Positions 29,887 through 40,532 of a stretch of 64,000 nt of DNA are shown piece after piece. The first letter of the stretch is position 1; every line of letters begins with the position of its first letter. Location of the stretch: NCBI RefSeq assembly GCF_963678635.1, contig NC_087070.1, positions 11,936,539 through 12,000,538 of the forward strand, given 5' to 3'. The notes under the pieces are model-generated. The model was given only the letters and a program-made list of their open reading frames with translations. It was not told the origin of the DNA and did not search any database. The translations under genes were made by a program, and so were the position numbers. This DNA is from Symsagittifera roscoffensis. Taxonomy: Eukaryota; Xenacoelomorpha; Acoela; Convolutidae.

Positions 29887-30130
29887 GCCAATCGTGCCCC
29901 CCACCACTTAAGTTTTAATGAAATAGTACCCGAACGATACTAAAATTGTTTCAACGATACCCAACAGTCGTTGTGGATGTTGTCCCTGATGTCCCTGTTG
30001 AGTGTGGAACACGTCAGTCAGCTTGCCACTCTACCCTCCGGTCACCGGCAAAATCTCCATTAACGTGCTTAAATACTCAAATTACACTCAAGGGAGTGTA
30101 CCCAACCCGTCACCAAAACACACAATCTTT
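29887..30130. repeat. Leader direct repeat, copy 1
   Basis: 244 bp, nearly identical to 31188-31431 (a handful of substitutions), starting GCCAATCGTGCCCCCCACC and ending CACACAATCTTT. Confidence 0.85.
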
Positions 30131-31187
30131 CCCAAAAATCAAGAAAAAAGGTTATGTTACCGCGATAAAGTCTCTAAAAGCGGTCCACCTGACTTAAAAC
30201 TAGGTTGGCTGACACGGTCAACCTTCCCAGTTGGATAAAAAGGTGTTTTGATAAAATTTTCTGCCGCTCGGAGGGTTACCTGTGATTTGGACCCTCCGAA
30301 CCAACAAATTCTAAAAAAATTTTCTTTTCCGATATTATCAACCCAAAAACGGTTGCGGTCCGGAAAAGTGGTCCAAAACGTCGACTTATGGTACCAAAAT
30401 TATCCCGATCGGTTGACTAGTCTTTGAGAAATTGCCAAAAACGTGTTTGTCCAAATGGCCTTTTTTCACCACCTATATAGGTTCTGAGAAACTTTTTCCG
30501 CAATTCCTATTGAAAGTGCCTAAAAATAATTTAAACGAGCGTAGTAGCCCTGTACGGCACTGGAATAATGCAAAAAACTGGACCAAAATTGGTTTGGAGA
30601 CAAAAATTTGGCCAATAACTATCAAATTTGGACCCTCCGATTCCTTCCTTTTCCAATCCTTAAGTCGTTAGCTCTATCCAGAGAGCTAATCGGAGGGTTA
30701 CTCAAGAATTTTTCTGGCAGCCGAGCACGTTATGCTAGCACGCTCCTGATACAAAAAATTTTATTGCTCTAACTCTAAAAACCCAAAAACTCGATCCCCA
30801 AAACAGATTGACAAAATTCAGAAAATTATCGAAATTATGATCGAAAAATTTTTGTTTTTTTTTAACTTCTACTGAGTCTTTTCTACGCGGTTTCTTTAGT
30901 TAGGGGGATCGAACTACGTAGCTACTCTCTATATAAAAGCTTTTTGCTGTTCGGAAAAGCTCGCATATCCAAAAATTTGGGGGTCTATAGTTTGTCGAAA
31001 ATCAGTAATTTTCGACGAAATTTGGGTGTTTCTTGGGTCTGAGTAGGAGATAAGTTATATATAATAAGGATAATAACATATTAGCAGTTGTTAATAAATA
31101 TTACTATACCCTCCTTTGCACCAAACTACCCGAATTAAGACCCTTAGCTCGGAAATTTGTAATCGATGGAGGGTACAATCGGACCGC

Positions 31188-31431
31188 GCCAATCGTGCCC
31201 CCCACCACTTAAGTTTTAATGAAATAGTACCCGAACGATACTAAAATTGCTTCAACGATACCCAACAGTCGTTGCGGATGTTGTCCCTGATGTCCCCGTT
31301 GAGTGTGGAACACCTTGGTCAGCTTGCCACTCTACCCTCCGGTCACCGGCAAAATCACCATTAACGTGCTTAAACACTCAAATTACACTCGAGGGAGGGT
31401 ATCCAATCCTTCACCAAAACACACAATCTTT
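31188..31431. repeat. Leader direct repeat, copy 2
   Basis: Second copy of the 244-bp repeat, in the same orientation and offset by 1,301 bp, with 1,057 bp of unrelated leader between the copies. Equal length and few differences suggest a duplication younger than the leader itself. Confidence 0.85.
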
Positions 31432-31899
31432 CTATCAGAAACGATATAAATCAATCTGAAACAACAACAAATAGGAAGGTCAGATCACATCTCGTCCGGA
31501 AATAACATATAAACTGTCACTTTACGTTTTTTACTGTTTTTGGTCTTTTTTGGATTTTTTTTTACTGTTTTTTGTACTTTTTTGTTTTCAAATAAATTTG
31601 TTTTTGGCTTTTTCTTGGTTATACACTACTTTTGTTTGGTTTTATGCTTTCTCTTTAATTGTTTTTGGTCCCGGGACCTTGGGACAAGCGGGCTCATGAC
31701 TTCCCACCTAACCCTCCGGCCCCCGGAATTTTCGGTGTTAACTAAGTTAAAAAGCTAAATAGTACTGGACGGAGGGTACGCACCTTCCCCCCAGTACAAT
31801 AACGGTCATTAAGGCCTCTAACTCGGGCATACGCCCGGAGCGGAGGGTTCGTCGCTGAAACGCTTGCTGATCATGATGGTCTTATGTCTTTGACAGGCC

Positions 31900-31914
31900 C
31901 ACCCAGGAGCGCCA
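31900..31914 (-). promoter_or_regulatory. Putative primer-binding site
   Basis: Sense strand TGGCGCTCCTGGGTG, starting TGG and lying 12 nt after the 5' LTR. The related LTR at 47265 has TGGCCCTCCTGGGTG 11 nt after its end, so the site is conserved. A tRNA primer could not be named from memory; the spacing is longer than usual for gypsy elements. Confidence 0.4.
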
Positions 31915-31926
31915 TAAAAACGTCTA

Positions 31927-32810
31927 TGTAACATTCGCCCAAATACTACACAGCGACGGAGCGTAGAAAAAGTACCTATTAACGACTGGCATGCATCAGT
32001 TACCTTAATACTACTCGTTTTTCACCGTCTCGACCTTGCCAGTTGATTTTCTGGTCTGTTTAGGGCTAAGTAAAAAGTTACTATTTTTAGGCCATCAGTC
32101 AAACGACATTTGATCAGCTTTCGTTTACATGCGAACACAACCACATAGCTGAGTCTCGGATCCTCAGACTACGTGATTGTCATTAAAAACACGGCTCGAA
32201 CAACCTATTTTAATATGTTTTTGTTTGACAGTTCTATATTAAATCCATTGGAGATGGATTGACCCTTTCCTCTTTCTAGCTACTCATATTCTAAAATATC
32301 AAATTATACCGGTGTTAATTCAGACTTCTACAACATTCAAGTAGCTACAAAGTTAGTTTTATATAGTCCCTTCACATAAAACAGTCTCTGGGGGACCAAG
32401 CCTCCGCTCCCGTAATCTTCCTGAGATAACGCTCTTATCTCCTCCAATCCGTGGCACGGGAGGGTTCCGTGGAATATTTCTTCCCCACTGAAGCTCCCTT
32501 CTCCACCAATTTCCACTGTTAAGAGTCTTATCGTGTGTTGATGCCACGATAAGAGGCTTCGTATTTCTCGTCTCTTGTGCGACCGTTTTTTACAATATTT
32601 TTCGTTCTTCTGTTTTTTCGTCGTTTTTCGTCAAAATGGCCGTCTTTTTTGTATTTCTGAGAAATATCCACAATTCAATCGAAATTTTAAAAATAAGAAT
32701 TCTACAATATTCCTACCCTCCTTCGCATTACTTTTTCGTTAATAAGGCCTTTATTCGTTCTTTTTCGTGTCGCCGGAAGGTTGCGCTGTGCCATCTGGCA
32801 GAATGGCACA
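31927..32810 (-). repeat. Element 1 right LTR (5' LTR)
   Basis: 884 bp, TG...CA ends. In sense direction it starts with a hairpin (TGTGCCAT/ATGGCACA), and the transcription start would lie after the TATA-like box at 32356-32366. Related to, but clearly distinct from, the 916-925 bp LTRs at 47265 and 48862. Confidence 0.92.
32356..32366 (-). promoter_or_regulatory. TATA-like box in 5' LTR
   Basis: CTATATAAAAC on the minus strand, about 445-455 bp from the LTR's sense start, would set transcription start about 30 bp further left and the U3/R border there. The copy in the other LTR is unchanged. Confidence 0.45.
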
Positions 32811-34130
32811 GATGCTTGGATGCACACTTCCAAAACTAGCAAACAAAAGTCTACATAAGTTTACAAATTACAAGTTTTATCCATTTTGCGAAGGTGATAT
32901 AGATTTGGTAAAAAAAGAGAAATCGTGACCGGTGAAACTTCCATTGCATTCACTCGATAAGCTGTGGTTGATGAAACATTCATCAAAAATTCATCAAATG
33001 TTTGTAAATCAATCGTTGGGGTTGATGCAAGTCAGCTCTACCCCTTTTCAATGTGTCAAGATATGCCAACAGGATTGTACACGAGATTGGAGTTTGACAC
33101 TCATATGCAGAAACTCAAGGGTAGACATAAAAGAAGTGGAAACTTTGAGAATATGGTCATATCTTATTACCAGGAAACAAGACCAGAATGTAAAAATGAG
33201 AGTTTTTTTACATCTGGAACACAGAAAAACATTGACTGTTTTAATGCTGACTGTTATTGTGATCACTGTAAGACAGTGTTCGAAGCAAAGGAATGTTACT
33301 ACCATTTCTGTTCTTGTCAAGAAGCTCAAGCCGCCTTAACAGATCAGGATGTTGAATGAAGAAATAAGAAGAGAGAGACGGATGACATGAGACGGGAATA
33401 CGTAAAAGAAAAAGGATACAAAGTTGAAGAAATATGGGAGTACGAGTGGTGGGAAAGTTTCAAAACCAATGTCAAGATCAAAAATCAGGTCAGAACCCAT
33501 TTTCCTTACAAGAGACCTCTTTCTTCAGACTCCCTTCTAGCGCAAATAAAAGATGGATCACTCTTTAGCTATGGTCGAGGCAATTTAGTTGTTCCAGATG
33601 AACTGAAATCAAAACTTGCCAATTTTCCTCCAATTTTCAAAAATACTGAGGTTGGGAGAAACGACATTGGAGACTACATGAAGAATTATGCAATCGAGAA
33701 TGAAATGTTAAATCATCCTCAGAGAATGCTGATATCTAGTTTCAAGCGAGAAAATGAAACAATTACAACTCCTCTCTTCAACTTTTGTATGGAACTTGGA
33801 TTGCAGTGCACCAAAATTTACCGTTTCATTCAATATTCTCCTCGAAAAAGCTTCAAAAATTTCGTTCAGTCAGTGGTTGATGCAAAAAGAGAAGGAGATG
33901 AAAACCCATTGTCAGGAGTTGTAGCAGAAATTTTGAAGCTTTTAGGCAATTCCTCCTATAGATATCAGATCATGAATAGATCCAGGCATACAATTAAGAA
34001 GTATCTGAACGATGAAAAAACTCATAAAGCGATCAATGAGCCATTGTTCAAAAAATTGAATACAGTCGAAACAGAAAGTGCTTGGGGAATAATAAGAGAA
34101 GTGCTTGGGATGAAATGTCACATCATCTAA
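32811..34130 (+). pseudogene. polB: Maverick/Polinton-type DNA polymerase B, 3' half
   Basis: Continues the polB gene after the retrotransposon. The first codons (MLGCTLPKLANKS) join directly to the left half. Then follow a one-base shift near 32915, an in-frame TAA near 32961, palm motif A (VGVDASQLYPFSM, the D-x2-SLYP type), MPTGLYTR, an in-frame TGA at 33357, an EYEWWES stretch, and motif B as KLLGNSSYRYQ, where the family's YG has become YR. Motif C (DTD) and the thumb are missing because similarity ends after NTV at about 34067; the last about 20 codons to the stop are unrelated. The gene is therefore truncated as well as split. Catalytic loss is certain. Confidence 0.8.
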
Positions 34131-34471
34131 AAAAATAGTTAATAGGTCGAATTATAACAAGTCTTATCGTGTTTTGGAGTTTTTTTTTAATTTCAAGTTT
34201 TTTGGAGAAAAAAACTCTAGATTTTTTGCTCAAAAACTCTTATCATATATCAAAAACCTAATTTGAAAGACATTCATTCAACAATATACACTTAATTAAC
34301 CAGTGGTATTTAACAACTAGATAACGCCCGCCAAAGTTTTTTGCAAAAAAAAATTAGACATTTCCACACAAAAACAAAAAAATTCGTTTTCTTACCATTA
34401 ACTTCACCATCACAAAAACCATGGAACCTTACCATTGGTATTCCCTATACCTTAATACTTGGGGACTTGCG
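34131..34471. other. AT-rich junction, no gene
   Basis: Sequence between the polB break and the start of the tandem array. T-runs and A-runs only; no LTR was found here, so the left end of the array-bearing element is missing or unrecognised. Confidence 0.4.
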
Positions 34472-35290
34472 GATTAAAAATCAGAACCAAAACCATTCCA
34501 ATACGATCTCCGAGCCTATTATGCTATATAAACTAACTAGGAAGGGTATATTCCGGCCCTAGACCCCTCCGGATTGAAGCTTAGCTGCTTATTTAACAAT
34601 TTTCCTTAACAGTGAAGGGTATTCTAGCCAGCCTGTTTTTGACTCAACTGTCGTTTTATAGGCTCCTTTACACTTCCCTAGTGTCGAGTACAGCGTAAAA
34701 AGCCTTATAAAACCGTTACCACCGTTTGGTAGGGATAATTTTTTTAGGGATAAAGTTTTATAGTTTGGTAGGGATAAGTTTTGCTAAGAACAATCTTAAA
34801 ACCTTTCTCTTCTTACTTTTTTCTAAAACAATTGCTTTATTAGTAAGCTTACCTAATTTCTGTTCAAAAGGTACTAAGATTAATTGGATCTAACCAGTAG
34901 TTTCAAATTTATTAACCAAAACGTCTTTTCTGCGCAGCCAAAAAGTTTTCAAACTTAAAGGTTCCGCCTAAATTTTTTCGCAATTCTTGTCTTATTGACT
35001 TTAAAAAATTGATCCGAGCTCAGAAGGCCTATACGCTTCTATTTCAATGCAAAAAAAAACAATCTAAAAGGGTCAACATTGAAAAATTTGTCAAACGCAA
35101 CGCTATTTGGACCCCTGAGGGTGGATGAGACCACTAAATCAAACACGTTAAAGTCGAATTCACCAGCGCTAGGAAGCTTATTGGCAAACGGGTTTTGAAA
35201 CGAGTCGATTCACTAGTCTATGTTGTCTTATCAACAATTTTTATCGCCCTATTTCAAAAATTTCAAAAAAATTTCTTATCTTTTAGAGTT

Positions 35291-36770
35291 AGAATGTTCA
35301 TTGAAGTTCCCTCTCGGCTCCCTGATGGGTACCCCTGAGTTTGCTCCTCAATTCCCCGATCCACTCCTGACTCATATGAGCCCATCTAACGTGTCCATAC
35401 TAGCCTGAGTGCGCCCCTCCATTTTCGCGTCTTTTCTCGTGTCAAGAGTCCCAAGTCTGCTCTTGCAGACTTCGTAGTTTCTCATTATCATCTCTCAGTC
35501 GTGTCTCTTTTTGCTCAGCCTCCCTCGTCATTCGCGACAAGTTTTTGGCCAAGTACTCAATCGTCCTTTCCTTCAAGCATTTTTTGCTTCTAATAACTTC
35601 TTATCTATTGCTGTTGATCTCTTCCTGCAAGTTTTCTCTCTCGACGTGTACTGCTCTCTCCAGTTCACTCATTCTTAAAGACATCTGATCATTTTATTCA
35701 CCTATGCTATCCACTATACTGGCCAGGGCCTCTTCGATTGATGCCCCGTTGTCCACTAATGGCGTCACTAGTGGTGACGTCATCCTATTAGTTCCAGGCA
35801 GTTTAGTGCTGGTCGAGATTCGAATTTTACCTCTCTGTCTCAATCTTTCTTCATATTCCGCCTCCGGATCCGCTTGTGGGTTACTTTACCATATGCTCCT
35901 GTTCTTTCCGGGTTGCACCTCCGAATTTGTCATGGTCATAAACTCTCTTGCCTGCTGTCTTCCCCCTATAGTCTTGTTTATTGTCTTGACCACACCAAAC
36001 TGATCCAAAGAGCCAGTCTCCAGTCTCCCTGTTGGTGGATGCTCTATTCCCATGGGTTGAACCGTTGAGGTTTACCTGAGATTCGAAGTCATCTATCTCG
36101 TCATCGTCCTCCTCCTCTTCCTGGGTTTCTGCTTTATCACCCGTACCCGTTCCTATAGTGAGTGGGAAGAAGTCTCCCAAAGTGTTCTTCACTCGTTCTG
36201 TCACTTTTCTCTGTCAGCCAATGCATCATGGTTTTATCAGTGGGTGATCTTGTTGTTACTACATTTTCAGTCGAGATGTCCGACAGTTCCGACATCTCCT
36301 CTCGATTTAGTGTCCCAGTGGAAGTGGCAAAATCTCTGTCACCCCATGCATCATGGTATTATCAGTGGGTGATCATGTTGTTGCTACCTTTTCAGTGGAA
36401 ATTTCGGACAGTTCCGACATCTCCACTCTATCTAGAGTCCCGGTGGAAGTGGCAAAATTGTGGCTTTGTTCTACTGGAGTAGATTCACTTGCCAACCGTC
36501 TGTTCCCATTCCCTTCCGTTCCACGTCCCGCCCGATTCTCATCCAGGGCGGGGTTGGGATGGACCTCTACTTCTAACATTGCTTTTTGGTCTTCGAGGAC
36601 TTTTGACTCCTTGTGTCAACCATTCCGCCTAAAAATTTCTTCCCCTTGTTGGTCCGAGTCCATGCGGTTCTTTCCACATAAGAGCCGTTCATCGATTTTC
36701 TTTGTTTCTTTGGTATAAATTTCCTAGAGCTATCACTTAGTTTAGGTATCCTCAACTTGTCTGGACTCAT
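35291..36770 (-). pseudogene. gag: Gag N-terminal fragment, unit 1
   Basis: Starts at ATG with basic residues (LRIPKLSDSSRKF) resembling KIPRLSKGSTRKF at the start of element 1 gag. It continues through VDTRSQK, shifts frame twice, and runs through an acidic stretch (EEEEDDDEIDDF), a Thr/Pro-rich stretch and coiled-coil sequence (SLRMSELERAVHVEREN, LSRMTREAEQKETRLRD). Several internal stops. Ends at the unit junction before any capsid or zinc-knuckle region, so no functional Gag can be made. Confidence 0.6.
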
Positions 36771-37378
36771 TTTCGATTTATCACTTCTTAGTTCTTACAC
36801 ACTCAATTCGCTTATTACGGTTTTTATTGTTTGACAACTGATAACAAGGACACAACACAATAAAATCCAAAAGTTTCACCTAAATTGTGACCACGAATTC
36901 TTATAGCTTATCACAGTACAGCGTGTATACAATTTATGCACAACAATTGATTAATGGTTATTGGATGTAACGCTAGCACAGACTGGTGATATCAATATGT
37001 TTAAAAGATATTGTAACCACTGCTCAATCAAGAACAATCACTGAGGATTTTAAAAACAAAATCGAAAGAGGTTTAATGAATATATTTCCAAAAAATGTAT
37101 GTGTATAGCACTTAGTCTGTCGCAATTCAGTAGTCGAACATGTTTCTGAAGAAAAAGTTTTCCTTGTTTAGTGCTCCCTATTGCACCCACCGAGTCCTGT
37201 GTTAACTATCTGTTTTCGGATTGCCCAAGCTAGACCCACTAAAATCCTCAAGGCAACCATTTTCCAAAAAATAGTTTGGATTTTAGTCCACACCACTCAG
37301 TGTCGAACTCTGCTTTCAATTAGACTTAGAGTCGCAAAACTACGTGTTTAGACCTGTTTTGTTTTACTACGGTCTTTT

Positions 37379-38188
37379 CAAATTTTAATTTAAAGGCAAG
37401 TTACCAGTGCAGTCACTGGTTTCTAGCCTGATTCCTAATGTCTTAATACTCCTCACTGTTTATCTCTTTTTCGTCTACGTATATTTAAGGATCCCTACAA
37501 CCACGTTCATTATAAATAAGATAAATTGATATTTTCTGGGACCCCTCCGGATTGACGAAAATAGGACCCCTCTGGATTGGCAAAATTAGGACCCTTCCGG
37601 ATTGGCAATTTAGGACCCTTCCAGATTGGCAAAATAGGACCCTTCCGACTTGACAAAATTAGGAATTTTCCGGATCGGCAAAAAGAGGACCCTTCCGGAT
37701 TGGCAAGAATAGGACCCCTCCGAATTGGGACCCCTCTGGATTGCCAAAATAGGACCCTTCCGGATTGGCAAAAATAGACACCTCAAATTTTAATTTAAAG
37801 GCAAGTTACCAGTGCAGTCACTGGTTTCTAGCCTGATTCCTAATGTCTTAATACTCCTCACTGTTTATCTCTTTTTCGTCTACGTATATTTAAGGATCCC
37901 TACAACCACGTTCATTATATATAAGATAAATTGATATTTTCTGGGACCCCTCCGGGTTGACGAAAATAGAACCCCTCTGGATTGGAAATTTTAGGACCCT
38001 TCCGGATTGGCAATTTAGGACCCTTCCAGATTGGCAAAATAGGACCCTTCCGACTTGACAAAATTAGGAATTTTCCGGATCAGCAAAAAGAGGACCCTTC
38101 CGGATTGGCAAGAATAGGACCCCTCCGAATTGGGACCCCTCTGGATTGCCAAAATAGGACCCTTCCGGATTGGCAAAAATAGACACCT
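37379..38188. repeat. Two 405-bp subrepeats inside unit 1
   Basis: Each begins TCAAATTTTAATTTAAAGG and ends in a minisatellite block. The same pair recurs in unit 2 at about 41141-41950; the rightmost unit has only one. Confidence 0.85.
37538..37786. repeat. Minisatellite of about 25 bp, block 1
   Basis: About ten imperfect copies of GGACCCTTCCGGATTGGCAAAATA-type units. Further blocks lie at about 37943-38190, 41300-41548, 41705-41952 and 45062-45309. The open 66-codon frames through them are only the translated repeat. Single copies of the ACCCTTC(C/T)GGATT word also occur in the LTRs at about 47727 and 49341. Confidence 0.85.
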
Positions 38189-39052
38189 CCTAACTGGGAC
38201 CCTCCCGGTTTGGTAAAAAAAGTCTTTCCGTGTTGATTAAAAATCAGAACCAAAACCATTCCAATACGATCTCCGAGCCTATTATGCTATATAAACTAAC
38301 TAGGAAGGGTATATTCCGGCCCTAGACCCCTCCGGATTGAAGCTTAGCTGCTTATTTAACAATTTTCCTTAACAGTGAAGGGTATTCTAGCCAGCCTGTT
38401 TTTGACTCAACTGTCGTTTTATAGGCTCCTTTACACTTCCCTAGTGTCGAGTACAGCGTAAAAAGCCTTATAAAACCGTTACCACCGTTTGGTAGGGATA
38501 ATTTTTTAGGGATAAAGTTTTATAGTTTGGTAGGGATAAGTTTTGCTAAGAACAATCTTAAAACCTTTCTCTTCTTACTTTTTTCTAAAACAATTGCTTT
38601 ATTAGTAAGCTTACCTAATTTCTGTTCAAAAGGTACTAAGATTAATTGGATCTAACCAGTAGTTTCAAATTTATTAACCAAAACGTCTTTTCTGCGCAGC
38701 CAAAAAGTTTTCAAACTTAAAGGTTCCGCCTAAATTTTTTCGCAATTCTTGTCTTATTGACTTTAAAAAATTGATCCGAGCTCAGAAGGCCTATACGCTT
38801 CTATTTCAATGCAAAAAAAAACAATCTAAAAGGGTCAACATTGAAAAATTTGTCAAACGCAACGCTATTTGGACCCCTGAGGGTGGATGAGACCACTATA
38901 TCAAACACGTTAAAGTCGAATTCACCAGCGCTAGGAAGCTTATTGGCAAACGGGTTTTGAAACGAGTCGATTCACTAGTCTATGTTGTCTTATCAACAAT
39001 TTTTATCGCCCTATTTCAAAAATTTCAAAAAAATTTCTTATCTTTTAGAGTT

Positions 39053-40532
39053 AGAATGTTCATTGAAGTTCCCTCTCGGCTCCCTGATGGGTACCCCTGA
39101 GTTTGCTCCTCAATTCCCCGATCCACTCCTGACTCATATGAGCCCATCTAACGTGTCCATACTAGCCTGAGTGCGCCCCTCCATTTTCGCGTCTTTTCTC
39201 GTGTCAAGAGTCCCAAGTCTGCTCTTGCAGACTTCGTAGTTTCTCATTATCATCTCTCAGTCGTGTCTCTTTTTGCTCAGCCTCCCTCGTCATTCGCGAC
39301 AAGTTTTTGGCCAAGTACTCAATCGTCCTTTCCTTCAAGCATTTTTTGCTTCTAATAACTTCTTATCTATTGCTGTTGATCTCTTCCTGCAAGTTTTCTC
39401 TCTCGACGTGTACTGCTCTCTCCAGTTCACTCATTCTTAAAGACATCTGATCATTTTATTCACCTATGCTATCCACTATACTGGCCAGGGCCTCTTCGAT
39501 TGATGCCCCGTTGTCCACTAATGGCGTCACTAGTGGTGACGTCATCCTATTAGTTCCAGGCAGTTTAGTGCTGGTCGAGATTCGAATTTTACCTCTCTGT
39601 CTCAATCTTTCTTCATATTCCGCCTCCGGATCCGCTTGTGGGTTACTTTACCATATGCTCCTGTTCTTTCCGGGTTGCACCTCCGAATTTGTCATGGTCA
39701 TAAACTCTCTTGCCTGCTGTCTTCCCCCTATAGTCTTGTTTATTGTCTTGACCACACCAAACTGATCCAAAGAGCCAGTCTCCAGTCTCCCTGTTGGTGG
39801 ATGCTCTATTCCCATGGGTTGAACCGTTGAGGTTTACCTGAGATTCGAAGTCATCTATCTCGTCATCGTCCTCCTCCTCTTCCTGGGTTTCTGCTTTATC
39901 ACCCGTACCCGTTCCTATAGTGAGTGGGAAGAAGTCTCCCAAAGTGTTCTTCACTCGTTCTGTCACTTTTCTCTGTCAGCCAATGCATCATGGTTTTATC
40001 AGTGGGTGATCTTGTTGTTACTACATTTTCAGTCGAGATGTCCGACAGTTCCGACATCTCCTCTCGATTTAGTGTCCCAGTGGAAGTGGCAAAATCTCTG
40101 TCACCCCATGCATCATGGTATTATCAGTGGGTGATCATGTTGTTGCTACCTTTTCAGTGGAAATTTCGGACAGTTCCGACATCTCCACTCTATCTAGAGT
40201 CCCGGTGGAAGTGGCAAAATTGTGGCTTTGTTCTACTGGAGTAGATTCACTTGCCAACCGTCTGTTCCCATTCCCTTCCGTTCCACGTCCCGCCCGATTC
40301 TCATCCAGGGCGGGGTTGGGATGGACCTCTACTTCTAACATTGCTTTTTGGTCTTCGAGGACTTTTGACTCCTTGTGTCAACCATTCCGCCTAAAAATTT
40401 CTTCCCCTTGTTGGTCCGAGTCCATGCGGTTCTTTCCACATAAGAGCCGTTCATCGATTTTCTTTGTTTCTTTGGTATAAATTTCCTAGAGCTATCACTT
40501 AGTTTAGGTATCCTCAACTTGTCTGGACTCAT
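39053..40532 (-). pseudogene. gag: Gag N-terminal fragment, unit 2
   Basis: Copy of the unit 1 gag fragment with the same ATG, frame shifts and stops at the same relative places. The lesions therefore predate the tandem duplication, meaning the array amplified an already dead gag start. Confidence 0.6.

Larger units (their letters stand above)
29255..31926 (-). other. Element 1 5' leader (2.7 kb)
   Basis: Between the 5' LTR and gag; no long frame. It contains a 244-bp direct repeat, many copies of ACCCTCCG or its complement CGGAGGGT (about ten sites between 30020 and 31850), and a block with CACCCACCGA...GATTGCCCAAGCT...CTCAAGGCAACC (about 29697-29770) that recurs in the tandem array units. 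A leader this long is unusual and may hold packaging or translation signals. Confidence 0.6.
8778..32810 (-). mobile_element. Element 1: 24-kb Ty3/gypsy-type LTR retrotransposon
   Basis: Borders are two direct repeats of 884 bp, each starting TGTAACATT and ending GGCACA on the + strand, flanked by a 6-bp target duplication. All genes run on the minus strand, so the right LTR is the 5' LTR. Sense order is leader, gag with two zinc knuckles, pol (protease, RT, RNase H, integrase with GPF motif, macrodomain-like tail), a gap of about 475 bp, then a second giant frame of about 2,960 codons. The RT-RNase H-integrase order defines Ty3/gypsy. LTRs differ at roughly 20-25 positions by eye, so insertion is moderately recent. 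Stops and shifts in pol and in the giant frame indicate the copy is now defective. At 24 kb it is far longer than the usual 5-12 kb. Confidence 0.92.
7407..34130 (+). mobile_element. Maverick/Polinton-like element remnant, interrupted by element 1
   Basis: The only diagnostic gene is the split polB; no rve integrase, packaging ATPase, protease or capsid gene was recognised in the window. The decayed ORFs to the left may belong to the same element. Terminal inverted repeats were not found, so true borders are unknown. It could equally derive from an adintovirus-like relative with the same polymerase type. Confidence 0.5.

Noticed and set aside
34069-34130. Continuation of polB after the NTV residues
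   Set aside because: The last codons before the stop do not resemble the family sequence, and motif C never appears, so the gene is taken as truncated at about 34067.
35704-36482. + strand frames of 99-121 codons in each array unit
   Set aside because: They lie opposite the gag remnant on the minus strand, which has recognisable gag features; the + frames recur only because the unit is duplicated.
37577-37777. 66-codon frames with GPFRIG-type repeats in each array unit
   Set aside because: They are the translated minisatellite; a repeat unit without stops in one frame opens such frames by chance.
37538-38190. Regularly spaced short repeats that could suggest a CRISPR array
   Set aside because: Units of about 25 bp are contiguous with no unique spacers, are imperfect, and sit in eukaryotic retroelement DNA; this is a minisatellite.
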